The notes: generated from the letters alone by a model not told the origin. A stretch of DNA of 64,000 nt from Paenisporosarcina indica (GCF_001939075.1 NZ_MPTA01000001.1:248001-312000), one strand, 5' to 3'; counted from the stretch's first letter, positions 26,244 to 35,674 are shown. Numbers and translations are program-made.

Positions 26244-27719
26244 ATGAGTAGTCAAGAACGTATTACCGCTTTTGTAGGCAAAGTACATCGAAGGCTGGTA
26301 AGCGAATACCTTTTTCGAGTGTCACAAACGGCTGTTTGTGTAGGACTCGTAATAACGGCGATTACGTATTTGCTTTCTAGGCTATTCGTGTTCCCATATT
26401 TTACGATGTGGTCAGTTGGAGCAGGAGTGTTTTGCTTTGTTGTCATCTTCATATGGGGAATAGTTAAAAAGCCGACATATGGATCTTCCTTACGGCATTT
26501 TGATGCTTATTTCCCTGAAAACCTTTTGATTACGGCTTTACATTCTCGTGATGAGGGGTCGACATTATTACAATCACTTCGAGATAAAACGGTTCAAACC
26601 GTCAATCTTTCTTTTGATTTATTTAAACTTCGTAAAAAAAACTTATGGCGTAAAAAATCACTGATGGGTATAGCAGTTGCCTTGACTGTTTTATTTACTT
26701 TAATGGCATTTCCATCTGTAACTCAATTACAAGCAAAAGACATTGAACTGGAAAAACAAATCGTGAAGGAAATTAAGAAAGAAGTAGCGAAGTCCATAAA
26801 AAAAACCACCCCAGAAGCCCTTAAAAAAGAACTTCAACAATTAGAAAAGGACTTAAAAAACACAGAAACAACGGAAGAAGCACTTCGCGAATTAATAAAA
26901 AAACAAAAAGAACTACAATTACGTGAACAAAAACTTTTAGAAAAAGAGCAGCAGGCCAAACAAAATGGAAATTCAACTGGTGGTTTATCTGATGAGGAGA
27001 AAAAAGAACTCACCGCTCTTAAAGAAGCAACAAAAGCCCTTGCTGAGCAGGCAGGGAAAACACAAACCGCTTTAAGTAAATTAGGAAATCCATCAGGCAA
27101 CCCAGTACAAACAGCCACAAATCAATCCAATTCAGCTAACCCTAGTCAAAGTAACGGACAAACCGGGGCACAAGGAACTAACTCCGGGCAAACATCAGGC
27201 ACTGAAACACCAGCCAATCAATCACAAGGTCAGGGCCAAGGTCAACAAGGTCAAGGTCAAGGTCAAAGTCAAGGTCAAGGACAAGGACAAGGACAAAGTC
27301 AAGGTCAAGGACAAGGACAAGGACAAGGACAAGGTCAAGGACAAGGTCAAGGGCAAGGTCAAGGACAAGGACAAGGACAAGGACAAGGACAGGGCCAAGG
27401 CCAAGGCCAAGGACAGGGACAAGGGCAAGGTGGGTTGCAAGGAGGCAAGGGATCGGGTAATCGAGATTTATTATCGGTTCCTTCACGAATAGGTGGAACA
27501 AGTCAATCAACGGTTGATACGGGAAAAATGGGTGACGGCTCATCAGCTGAGGAACAAGAAGCCCAAGGCCCAGTGAAAAAAGGAACGGTCAAACCTTATG
27601 ACCAAGTCGTGGGGACGTATAAAGACTCTTACTTGAAGAGCTCAGATCGACTTCAATTACCGCCAGACTTGCAACGAATTGTACAGGATTATTTTTCTTC
27701 ACTAGAAACAAGCCAATAA
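26244..27719 (+). CDS. Membrane protein with coiled coil and long Gln-Gly repeat
   Basis: 491 residues from ATG 26244 behind AAGGAG. Two adjacent hydrophobic segments lie at ~28-72 and one at ~137-157. A Lys/Glu-rich coiled coil (~165-260) is followed by a Ser/Gln/Thr/Asn-rich stretch, a (Gln-Gly)n repeat at ~330-397, and a conserved-looking tail ending in SDRLQLPPDLQRIVQDYFSSLE. The overall plan resembles DUF4175-type proteins found next to MoxR/BatA genes, but I cannot assign it with certainty. It lies between the ABC permease and the MoxR ATPase, so it may bridge the two parts. Confidence 0.75.
   Translation: MSSQERITAFVGKVHRRLVSEYLFRVSQTAVCVGLVITAITYLLSRLFVFPYFTMWSVGAGVFCFVVIFIWGIVKKPTYGSSLRHFDAYFPENLLITALHSRDEGSTLLQSLRDKTVQTVNLSFDLFKLRKKNLWRKKSLMGIAVALTVLFTLMAFPSVTQLQAKDIELEKQIVKEIKKEVAKSIKKTTPEALKKELQQLEKDLKNTETTEEALRELIKKQKELQLREQKLLEKEQQAKQNGNSTGGLSDEEKKELTALKEATKALAEQAGKTQTALSKLGNPSGNPVQTATNQSNSANPSQSNGQTGAQGTNSGQTSGTETPANQSQGQGQGQQGQGQGQSQGQGQGQGQSQGQGQGQGQGQGQGQGQGQGQGQGQGQGQGQGQGQGQGQGQGQGGLQGGKGSGNRDLLSVPSRIGGTSQSTVDTGKMGDGSSAEEQEAQGPVKKGTVKPYDQVVGTYKDSYLKSSDRLQLPPDLQRIVQDYFSSLETSQ
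27229..27432 (+). repeat. Hexanucleotide repeats encoding (Gln-Gly)n
   Basis: About 34 six-base units CAAGGT/CAAGGA/CAGGGC, with three CAAAGT (Gln-Ser) variants, occur within the membrane protein gene. In-frame copy number change is possible without loss of frame. Confidence 0.93.
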
Positions 27720-27736
27720 TGGAGGTTAGGTTTATC

Positions 27737-28729
27737 ATGTCATTCACACCACAACATTATGAAGAGATGAGTCAACGTTTAAACGAATTAAAACAAGAAA
27801 TAGGGCAATTTATCGTAGGTCAAAAAGAAGCGGTGGACTTTACATTGTATTCGGTTTTGGCGGATGGTCACGCTCTGCTAGAAGGATTACCGGGGTTAGG
27901 GAAAACGATGCTAATCCGTACCATTTCAGATGTATTGGATCTATCGTTCTCACGAATTCAATTCACACCAGACTTAATGCCATCAGATATTACTGGAACG
28001 AGTATGATTGAACGTTCAGATGACGGCAAGCAACAGTTTTCATTTAAGCATGGCCCGATTTTTAGTCAAATGGTTTTGGCGGATGAAATTAACCGTGCAA
28101 CCCCAAAAACGCAAAGTGCGTTGCTCGAAGCGATGGGGGAAAAAACGGTTACGGTGCTCGGTGACACAAAACAAATGGCACGTCCATTCTTCGTTTTGGC
28201 AACTCAAAATCCAATTGAAATGGAAGGGACGTACCCTCTACCGGAAGCTCAAATGGACCGTTTTTTATGTAAAATACTAGTCCCTTATCCGTCAAAAGAA
28301 GAATTAAAAGAAATCGTATTGCGAACGACAGGAGCAAAAACGATTACACTGCAAAAAGTAATGAATGACCAAGAACTGATTGTGGCTCAGCAAATGGTAA
28401 AAGAAGTGTTAATCGCAGATGATATGTTGGCATACGCAGTAGATTTAACGTCAGCAACTCACCCAAACGACGATGCTAGCGAAGATGTAAAACGATATGT
28501 TCAATATGGAAGTGGACCTCGTGGACTGCAAAGCTTAATTCGTCTAGCCAAGGCACGAGCACTTGTAGCGGGACGTTATCATGTGTCAATTGCAGATATT
28601 AAGTCGGTCGCAAAACCTGTACTTCGCCATCGGATGTTATTGAATTATGAAGGAGAAGCGGAAGGGAAAACAGCCGATTCTATTATTGATCAACTGCTGC
28701 AAACCATTAAACAAGGGCAACCATCATGA
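27737..28729 (+). CDS. MoxR-family AAA+ ATPase (second locus)
   Basis: 330 residues from ATG 27737, about 10 bp after GGAGG; an ATG at 27719 lies upstream of this site and is not used. Walker A is LPGLGKT (~51-57), Walker B MVLADEINRATP, sensor LATQNPIEMEGTYPLPEAQMDRF; the C-terminal lid has SPRGLQ-like GSGPRGLQSLIRLAKA. This is the APE2220/MRP-type subgroup that pairs with DUF58 and vWA proteins. Distinct from the 10.4-kb copy. It overlaps the DUF58 gene by ATGA. Confidence 0.93.
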   Translation: MSFTPQHYEEMSQRLNELKQEIGQFIVGQKEAVDFTLYSVLADGHALLEGLPGLGKTMLIRTISDVLDLSFSRIQFTPDLMPSDITGTSMIERSDDGKQQFSFKHGPIFSQMVLADEINRATPKTQSALLEAMGEKTVTVLGDTKQMARPFFVLATQNPIEMEGTYPLPEAQMDRFLCKILVPYPSKEELKEIVLRTTGAKTITLQKVMNDQELIVAQQMVKEVLIADDMLAYAVDLTSATHPNDDASEDVKRYVQYGSGPRGLQSLIRLAKARALVAGRYHVSIADIKSVAKPVLRHRMLLNYEGEAEGKTADSIIDQLLQTIKQGQPS

Positions 28730-29601
28730 GTAAAACTTCCATTTTGCCGGAAGACTGGTCTACAAAGATTGGACGTTTACAGATTGCCACGAAATCAAAA
28801 TTGCGTGGACATCATAAAGGATCCCATCGATCAATGCGTTTTGGTTCATCTCTCGACTTTTCGGATTTTAGAGAATACCATCCTGGTGACGATGTTCGTC
28901 AAATCGACTGGAATGTTTTTGCCCGTACTGATAAATACTTCATCAAACGATTCTTAGATGAACAAGAAATGCGTGTCCATATCTTACTTGATAGTACAAA
29001 GTCCATGCAGGATGAGAAGAAGTGGCTATTGGCAAAACAACTGACCATTTCACTTGGACAGCTCGTATTAGGAAGAGATGATCGGTTATCGTTTGCAACT
29101 CCTACTGATGAAAAACTTATGCCTTTTAGACGAAAAGGTGCTTTGTATCGAAAGGCTTTTGCATCTTACATAACGAATCTGAGTGAACCGACAAGTAAGT
29201 CCTCTTTTACAAGTCAGGCCCCACAACATAGCGCGAAAGATTGCACCGTGTTATTTATAATCACGGATGGATTGGAACCAATCGTGGAGTGGGAAAGAAC
29301 GTTGCGTACATTGCCGAGATTCTCCCAGGATATTCGAATGATCCTGGTACAATCGAGTGAAGAAATTGCACCACTTTATTCAGGGGACTTACAACTAATC
29401 GACAAGGAAACTGAAAATCGATTGAATGTTTCCGTGTCGCAGCGAGTCGTTAAAGAGTATGAACATAAAAGACAAAAACATTTTATGGAACTCGATGCAC
29501 TGTGCCGACGTTATGGCATTCATACTTTGAAAGTCGAAACGAAGGATGATATCAGTCACATTCTGTTCCACCAAATGATTCGGTCAAATTGGATAAATTG
29601 A
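28726..29601 (+). CDS. DUF58 domain protein (second locus)
   Basis: 291 residues without membrane segments, unlike the longer DUF58 protein at 11.3 kb. It has the N-terminal RGHHKGSHRSMRFGSSLDFSDFREYHPGDDVRQIDWNVFARTDKYFIKRF signature in pieces (~27-75), and a vWA-like fold with LLDSTKSM (~89-96) as degenerate metal site. It is the expected cytosolic adaptor of the MoxR ATPase. The start overlaps the moxR stop; the next gene begins 12 bp after its stop. Confidence 0.9.
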   Translation: MSKTSILPEDWSTKIGRLQIATKSKLRGHHKGSHRSMRFGSSLDFSDFREYHPGDDVRQIDWNVFARTDKYFIKRFLDEQEMRVHILLDSTKSMQDEKKWLLAKQLTISLGQLVLGRDDRLSFATPTDEKLMPFRRKGALYRKAFASYITNLSEPTSKSSFTSQAPQHSAKDCTVLFIITDGLEPIVEWERTLRTLPRFSQDIRMILVQSSEEIAPLYSGDLQLIDKETENRLNVSVSQRVVKEYEHKRQKHFMELDALCRRYGIHTLKVETKDDISHILFHQMIRSNWIN

Positions 29602-29613
29602 GGTGAACCGTCT

Positions 29614-31383
29614 ATGGGATTTGGACAACTAGCATTTTTATGGACGGTGATCATCCCAGTCATTGTCCTTCTATATTATTTCTTCCGTAAAAAATATAAG
29701 GAAAAAACAATTTCTTCGACAATGTTTTGGGAAACGGTCATGAAAGAAACAAAGGTTTCACCCTATTTACAGTATTTACAACGAAATGCTTTGTTTTATT
29801 TACAGATGCTCGCTTTGATATTACTGGTTTTTGCACTCCTGCAACCATTCTTTAAAACAAAAGCAATTGCGGGGGAACATATTATTTGGGTGGTTGATAC
29901 ATCGGCAACCATGTTAGCCACTGTAAATGGCGAAACGGTCTTTGATCGTCACAAGAGTGAAATGATGAGTCTGTCAGAACAGTTAGTTGGAAAACCATTA
30001 ACCATGATGACAACGGGTGAGGAACCAACTATCTTGTTGCGTGATGAAACCAATTTGTCGTTTATTCAATCAACGATCGAGAATTTAACTGTCAAATACG
30101 AACATGAACAGTTACCCAAAATGTTAGACTTTACAGAATCGCTTTTAAAAGGCAAGGAAACAGCGATTTATTTGTTTACCGATCACGTTGAAAGAAGTGA
30201 ACTCCCATTAGAAAACGAAGCCATTACTTGGAGCGTTAAGGGAACACCCGATGACATTGAAAACGTGTCAATTCTACGTTTTGGGGCGACACAATCTGAT
30301 AAAGGTGTCGCTGTACTAGCTCAATTATCGAACGATACAACGACTGAAAAAAGAGGGGATTTTGAAATCCGTTCGATGACAGATGACAAAGTCTTGATCA
30401 AAGAATCTGTGGTCATCACAGCTCAAGATACATTGGAGTTGTCCTTTAAGGATTTACCATCAACTTCAGGATTACAGGCTTCTCTTCAAATCGAGGACGA
30501 TTATGCAGTGGATAATGAGTCGACAATCCTATTACAACAGCAATCATCTCAAACATTTGTTGATGGAAGTCTACATCAATTAGTTACTGCAGCATTTCAA
30601 GCGATGGATATACCTGTCAGCTCCGTTCCTACTGAACAATTAGTTGACGTAACTGATGATGCCATCATTGTCACGAATCAAACCTCACAGCTAACAACAT
30701 CGGATTCACCCGTTCTACTAATTGGACGAAATGATGAATCTGCTAAAGAAATAATTGGAGAAATTACGACCGAACGAGATGATGTCTTTGCTTATGCAGA
30801 TATGAAGGATATTTTTGTCAGTAGTATTTATCCACCTTTTGCTGACTATGAAACCATAGCACGGGTAAATGATGAGCCGTTCATACAACGTTCAGAGCGA
30901 GGCGATTTGATTATTTTAGCAGATATTCAGATGACCGATTGGCCGCTACACCCATCATTCCCATTGTTTTTATGGAGTGCACGTGAACAAATGTCAACGA
31001 ACAGTGACTATATTGGCACGTTTTCTCCAAACGAACGAAAGTCATTGTCATTAGTGGCGGAAGAAGAAACCGGCGATTGGGAAATTTTCTCGAACTCCGC
31101 TGAATTTATCACGACATTCCAAAATGGGGGGCAATTTACTGCTCCAAGTCAACCAGGATTATACGTGTTGAAATCAGGTCAGACAGAAAAACAATTTTCC
31201 GTCGCTTTAGAGCAGCAAGAAAAACAAATTGAAAAAGGGACATCATTTACTATTGGCACTTCTTCAAAAGGAAGTGTGCAAGAAACAGTAGAAACATCAT
31301 TAGTTCCTTGGTTCTTACTTCTCATCGTTTTATTGTTATTGATTGAATGGGAGGTGCAAAGACGTCGTGGAATTGCGAATTGA
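29614..31383 (+). CDS. BatA-like membrane protein with vWA-type domain
   Basis: 589 residues. The N-terminus matches the aerotolerance-regulator (BatA) N-terminal pattern: membrane segment ~5-22, conserved ISSTMFWETVMKETKVSPYLQYL, and a second membrane segment ~62-80. The vWA-like domain starts at IIWVVDTSATML (~92-103), where the MIDAS DxSxS reads DTSAT. A long extracellular part and a C-terminal membrane segment (~560-580: LVPWFLLLIVLLLLIEWEV) follow. Gene order MoxR-DUF58-BatA supports this. Confidence 0.85.
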   Translation: MGFGQLAFLWTVIIPVIVLLYYFFRKKYKEKTISSTMFWETVMKETKVSPYLQYLQRNALFYLQMLALILLVFALLQPFFKTKAIAGEHIIWVVDTSATMLATVNGETVFDRHKSEMMSLSEQLVGKPLTMMTTGEEPTILLRDETNLSFIQSTIENLTVKYEHEQLPKMLDFTESLLKGKETAIYLFTDHVERSELPLENEAITWSVKGTPDDIENVSILRFGATQSDKGVAVLAQLSNDTTTEKRGDFEIRSMTDDKVLIKESVVITAQDTLELSFKDLPSTSGLQASLQIEDDYAVDNESTILLQQQSSQTFVDGSLHQLVTAAFQAMDIPVSSVPTEQLVDVTDDAIIVTNQTSQLTTSDSPVLLIGRNDESAKEIIGEITTERDDVFAYADMKDIFVSSIYPPFADYETIARVNDEPFIQRSERGDLIILADIQMTDWPLHPSFPLFLWSAREQMSTNSDYIGTFSPNERKSLSLVAEEETGDWEIFSNSAEFITTFQNGGQFTAPSQPGLYVLKSGQTEKQFSVALEQQEKQIEKGTSFTIGTSSKGSVQETVETSLVPWFLLLIVLLLLIEWEVQRRRGIAN

Positions 31384-33967
31384 ATCGCCTATTTGGTTAC
31401 TCTTTTTGATTCTACCAGTCATATATTTTACTTTTGCTTGGTGGAAAAATAAAAAACAGCAGTCGAGGGAATACACGGTAATTTTCATCATACGTGTAGT
31501 TGCCGTACTTTTATTAATATTTGCATTGGCAGGCCCTACTCTGTTACTGCCAATTAAAGAAGAACAAATTCTGTTTGTCGTTGACCGTTCTGCTTCAACT
31601 GCCGGCACAGAGTCACAATCAAGCGAATTTTTATCTGAAGCGTTTGCAAGCAAAAAAGATCATCAAGCTGTTGGAATCTATTCATTCGATAAAAGTTTTC
31701 AAACACAAATGCCTTTGTCCTTATCAACAGAATATGTACCTGAATTTACTGGGACAGGTGATAGCAGTCAAACGAATATCTCTGAAAGCATACAGCTTGC
31801 CAGCAATTTAGCGGACCAACAGAAAGCAACACGCATTGTGTTGTTGTCAGACGGATTGGAGAATAGCGGATCTGTCTCCGATCAAATTTCAAGGATGGCC
31901 GGTAGTCATGTTGAAATTGACACGTACGTCTTAAATCGTCCGCAATCGGACGATGTAGCCATTACGGGCTTTGAAACCCCACCCGTTGCCTTTGAAGGCG
32001 AGCAACAACAATTAATTGTGCAAGTGGAGTCAACGAAGGCCGTTTCAGGCGAGCTCATCCTTTCTCAAAATGATGAGTTCGTGTCTAAACAAGCTGTTCA
32101 AATTGAGCCTGGAAGCAATACCTTCACATTGCGACACGCTTCTACTGGCGAAGGACTACTGAAATACCAAGTTCAACTAAACGTAATAGACGATGCATTA
32201 CTTGAAAATAACCAATTAACCAGTGTAACCATGGTTGAGAGTGCACCGAGACTTTTAGTGGTAAGTGGAGATACTCTAACTTCTCCTGTTCCCACTTATA
32301 TTGATCAAAATGTAATTCAAACGGATACCATTAGTGCTAGTGATTTGCCATTTGATTTATCCAATTACTTGGCCTATGATGCCATTATTTTTGACAATGT
32401 TCCCGGGTATCAAGTCGGAGAAGCAAAAATGACCGTGATTGAACAAGCGGTTAAAAACTTCGGCGTTGGCTTTATGATGGTTGGTGGAGACAATAGCTAT
32501 GGACTGGGTGGGTATTTTAAAACACCAGTCGAAAAACTTTTACCTGTTGAGATGGAGGTTAAAGGGAAGCAACAGTTGCCTTCACTTGGACTGATCATTG
32601 TTATGGACCGTTCGGGCAGTATGGCTGGCAATAAATTCGAACTAGCAAAAGAAGCAGCTGCTCGCTCGATTGATTTATTACGGGAAGACGATACGCTTGG
32701 ATTCATTGCTTTTGATGATCGACCTTGGGAAATCATCGAAGCCAAAACGTTAACGAATAAAGAAGAAGCTCTAGAGAAAATCTTGTCTGTATCTGTTGGC
32801 GGAGGAACGGAAATTTATCCAGGGCTTGAATTGGCATATGAAAGATTGACAGAGTTAAAGCTGCAACGAAAACATATTATTTTGTTAACAGACGGTCAAT
32901 CAGCATCTCAAAATGACTACGAAACACTTATTACAGATGGATTAGGTTCTAATATTACACTTTCTACTGTTGCCATTGGACAGGATTCAGACCGGGCATT
33001 GTTAGAAGAACTGGCGCAAATAGGTACAGGAAGGTTTTATGATGTTATGGATGAAAGTACGATTCCTGCGATTCTTTCAAGGGAAACCGTCATGATTTCG
33101 AGAACGTATATTGAGGACAATCCTTTTTACCCAACCATAAGTGGGGATGCAGCTTGGACGAGTTTGTTTACTGAAGGGGTGCCCCAGTTCAATGCTTATA
33201 TTGCAACGACAGCCAAACAAACAGCTACCGTTATTGCACAAAGCACAAAAGAAGATCCTGTCATAGCGGAATGGATGTACGGACTCGGACGTACCATTGC
33301 TTACACATCTGATTCAACAGGTGCGTGGAGCGGGGATTTTGCACGTTTTAGCCAGTGGGGGAATTTTTGGAACACAGCTGTTTCCAGGTTATTGCCATCT
33401 TATAGCGAAGTGCCATTTGATATTCGTAAATCGGAAGACGGTTCTTTTGTCGTCTCCGATCCTTCAGGGCAATCTTCATTTTTAGATATTGTGGCGGTGA
33501 ATGAAGCAGGTGAAGACATCGCCAGTCTATCTGAACCAATCGCACCAGGTAAAAGTAGGGTTTCATTTGATGCCGACCCTGGGTTGATTTTTTTACGTAT
33601 TTCAAATGAACAAAACAGCATGTATCAAGCAGGAGTCTCCATTCCATATAGTGACGAATACAAAATCCAGCCACCAAATAATGGGCTCATGCAAGATATT
33701 GCTGATCGAACAGATGGTCAAGTACTTGATTCGCCTGAACAAGCAATGCGGGATATAGTTTATCAAAGTGCAGAAAGTAAAAGTATACAAAAATGGCTTG
33801 TACTGCTTGCGATGTTGCTGTTCTTTATAGACATTACACTACGACGTTTTGGCTGGCGTTTATTATCGCGTTTGCCACAAACATTGAAACCTTCAACACC
33901 AGAGCTGGTGTCTACCGAAAGTGATACAAACGTTGCACGGCTTTTGAAAGGGAAAAAGAAACGCTAA
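31367..33967 (+). CDS. Large membrane protein with two vWA domains
   Basis: 866 residues from GTG 31367, 11 bp after GGGAGGTG and overlapping the previous stop by 17 bp; an upstream TTG (31343) lies before that RBS. Two N-terminal membrane segments (~7-25, ~38-58) precede a first vWA domain with MIDAS DRSAS (~75-79). A GATase-like stretch has GVGFMMVGGDNSYGLGGY. A second vWA domain has a perfect MIDAS DRSGS (~418-422) followed by LLTDGQSAS. One C-terminal membrane segment (~808-825) and a basic tail follow. With two potential metal-binding sites it is a good candidate for the MoxR-activated effector at the cell surface. Confidence 0.87.
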   Translation: MELRIESPIWLLFLILPVIYFTFAWWKNKKQQSREYTVIFIIRVVAVLLLIFALAGPTLLLPIKEEQILFVVDRSASTAGTESQSSEFLSEAFASKKDHQAVGIYSFDKSFQTQMPLSLSTEYVPEFTGTGDSSQTNISESIQLASNLADQQKATRIVLLSDGLENSGSVSDQISRMAGSHVEIDTYVLNRPQSDDVAITGFETPPVAFEGEQQQLIVQVESTKAVSGELILSQNDEFVSKQAVQIEPGSNTFTLRHASTGEGLLKYQVQLNVIDDALLENNQLTSVTMVESAPRLLVVSGDTLTSPVPTYIDQNVIQTDTISASDLPFDLSNYLAYDAIIFDNVPGYQVGEAKMTVIEQAVKNFGVGFMMVGGDNSYGLGGYFKTPVEKLLPVEMEVKGKQQLPSLGLIIVMDRSGSMAGNKFELAKEAAARSIDLLREDDTLGFIAFDDRPWEIIEAKTLTNKEEALEKILSVSVGGGTEIYPGLELAYERLTELKLQRKHIILLTDGQSASQNDYETLITDGLGSNITLSTVAIGQDSDRALLEELAQIGTGRFYDVMDESTIPAILSRETVMISRTYIEDNPFYPTISGDAAWTSLFTEGVPQFNAYIATTAKQTATVIAQSTKEDPVIAEWMYGLGRTIAYTSDSTGAWSGDFARFSQWGNFWNTAVSRLLPSYSEVPFDIRKSEDGSFVVSDPSGQSSFLDIVAVNEAGEDIASLSEPIAPGKSRVSFDADPGLIFLRISNEQNSMYQAGVSIPYSDEYKIQPPNNGLMQDIADRTDGQVLDSPEQAMRDIVYQSAESKSIQKWLVLLAMLLFFIDITLRRFGWRLLSRLPQTLKPSTPELVSTESDTNVARLLKGKKKR

Positions 33968-34013
33968 AAAAGGTTGTTCCAAGAAGCGTAAACTTCTGGA
34001 ACAACCTTTTTTA
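33966..34013 (+). terminator. Terminator of the MoxR/vWA/ABC operon
   Basis: 21-nt left arm AAAAAAGGTTGTTCCAAGAAG and right arm CTTCTGGAACAACCTTTTTT, one bulged A, 6-nt loop. The 200 bp that follow to the next gene hold no clear promoter. Confidence 0.95.
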
Positions 34014-34216
34014 AATGTAGTCTCTGTTACCTAATATTGTTGATATTATTTTGGATATCATTGCCTAAGATGGCAAATGTTCATTCTGTTAGTATTTAGT
34101 TTAGTACTATCTTCAAGCTTACAATGGGGATTGCCATAATGAATAATAAGTTGGTAGTAGCCATCGGAAATTAGAGAATAGTTTCCTCTAAACAAAAACA
34201 TGATGGAGTGATAAAA

Positions 34217-34603
34217 ATGGAAAACTTTGAAGATCAACTACCCAGAGATAAATTTGATGAAGATAGAGTTGAATTGATTAAAAAAATGGATAGAGCTCAA
34301 ATATTACCTTTGTTGCCAGGCCTCCTGGTATGGACACAAGATATGAATTGGCCGGTAGCACCAGGCATAGTGGAATTACTTCTAACTTTTCCAGAAGAAA
34401 TTGTCCCTCATGTAAAAGATGTATTAAAGTCCGATGATCACAACTGGAAGTGGTATATCCTGCATTTTCTGGTGACTGAATTGCCATTGGAATCTAGAAT
34501 GCAGTTTAAGGAATATTTGAACAGAGTTGCCGAAGCACCCTCCAAAAGTGAAACTGACGAAGAGCTTGATGAAATTGCAGTGAAAATTTTAAATTCAATC
34601 TGA
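34217..34603 (+). CDS. DUF5071 domain protein
   Basis: 128 residues from ATG 34217, 8 bp after GGAG; a GTG at 34208 overlaps that site. The pattern LLPGLLVWTQDMNWPVAPGIVELLL...WKWYILHFLV is the DUF5071 (HEAT-like helical) family as I recall it. Members are often lone small cytosolic proteins, some near toxin loci, but no function is established. It breaks the otherwise B. subtilis-like gene order. Confidence 0.7.
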   Translation: MENFEDQLPRDKFDEDRVELIKKMDRAQILPLLPGLLVWTQDMNWPVAPGIVELLLTFPEEIVPHVKDVLKSDDHNWKWYILHFLVTELPLESRMQFKEYLNRVAEAPSKSETDEELDEIAVKILNSI

Positions 34604-34662
34604 ATTTGCTTTTTTATAGAATTTATATGGAAACTGTTTGAAAAAGAGGCGAATTAATAGTT

Positions 34663-35334
34663 ATGGAAAACAACTTAGTTCTACTTTTATATGGGGATAG
34701 ATTACCTCCGGAAGCTCATATCAATAAGATTGCAAAATACTATGGCAAGCACTATCAGAAAGACAGAGTAAAAGAATGTTTTAACGAAAATGATTATTTT
34801 GAAGTTAGGATTGAAGAAAGATATACAGGACTTGATGGGCGACAAGAATATATCCCGATAGGGGTTTCAGTAAGAAAAGAATATTTTTCTAAATTCTTGA
34901 AGATCTTTAAATCACTAAAAGGCAATCACTGTCTATGCAAGTTAAACCACGAACATCCAAATGCTATAATTTCCGGGAAACATTTTGAAGGATCTTGCTA
35001 TTACTTAAAAGATGTAGAAAAAAAGATCATGTTCGTTGAGGAATTTACGTATGAAAAAAATGAGGATAGTAATGGAGCGAATTTTATAGATTTCTTCGAA
35101 CAAGAATGCGATGATGTCGGATATGATGCGGATGATATCGATATAGATTTTTATAAAACAGTACTAAACAAATTTCAGGAAACGGCCGGACCGAAGAACG
35201 AGTGGTTTAGTGTGGTTGAATTAGACTGGTATAAAAAAATGCCTAATGCGAAACGATGGAAAATCGCAGATGCAAATGAAAATACCGGTAAAGTATTTGA
35301 GCAATGGTTAAATAGTCTTATCGATCAGAAATAA
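34663..35334 (+). CDS. Hypothetical protein, 223 residues
   Basis: Not recognised. Soluble-looking, acidic C-terminal half (DDVGYDADDIDIDFY), two Cys in CLCKLNHEHP and one in GSCYYLKD. Weak RBS (AAGAGGCG) before the ATG. It stands in tandem with the DUF5071 gene, 59 bp downstream, and may share its transcript. No terminator is seen directly after it. Confidence 0.6.
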   Translation: MENNLVLLLYGDRLPPEAHINKIAKYYGKHYQKDRVKECFNENDYFEVRIEERYTGLDGRQEYIPIGVSVRKEYFSKFLKIFKSLKGNHCLCKLNHEHPNAIISGKHFEGSCYYLKDVEKKIMFVEEFTYEKNEDSNGANFIDFFEQECDDVGYDADDIDIDFYKTVLNKFQETAGPKNEWFSVVELDWYKKMPNAKRWKIADANENTGKVFEQWLNSLIDQK

Positions 35335-35557
35335 ACCATTTATTGGATTGCAATAAAAATTATTACGACGAAAAAAGGATTTCAGAAAAGTACAAAAAGT
35401 AATTTACATCACAAAAATGTAAAAATAGAGAACCAAGAAACGAATAAATTTATTGCTATGTTGATTTACAATCTTAAGTTGCCCAAAGCAAAGTCATCAT
35501 TCACATTGAGGAAACAAGGAAGCGACGGATACCCAAAAATCCGTAGGATGATTTGAA

Positions 35558-35604
35558 AAAGAATGGGGTGCAAAGTGACGAAGTCACATTGCACCCCATT
35601 CTTT
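35558..35604. repeat. Structured intergenic hairpin, copy B
   Basis: Arms AAAGAATGGGGTGCAA-A-GTGAC and GTCAC-A-TTGCACCCCATTCTTT pair perfectly apart from one A-A mismatch, around a 3-nt loop GAA. It probably also terminates transcription for the convergent genes on either side. Confidence 0.8.
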
Positions 35605-35636
35605 ATTCTTAAAATCATCTTGTAGCAATCAGGAAT

Positions 35637-35674
35637 CCATAGCGACCTGAGAACCTAAATGTGAAAGTAATTAT
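35637..35674. repeat. 38-bp dispersed block, second copy
   Basis: Aligns without gaps to 10189-10226 with 32 of 38 identical bases (shared core AGCGACCT-AGAACCT and ATGTGA-AGT-ATTAT). Both copies follow a hairpin of the same design, at different distances. Confidence 0.7.

Noticed and set aside
27178-27543. Long antisense ORFs across the Gln-Gly repeat
   Set aside because: Same repeat effect; low-complexity Leu/Val products and no start signals.
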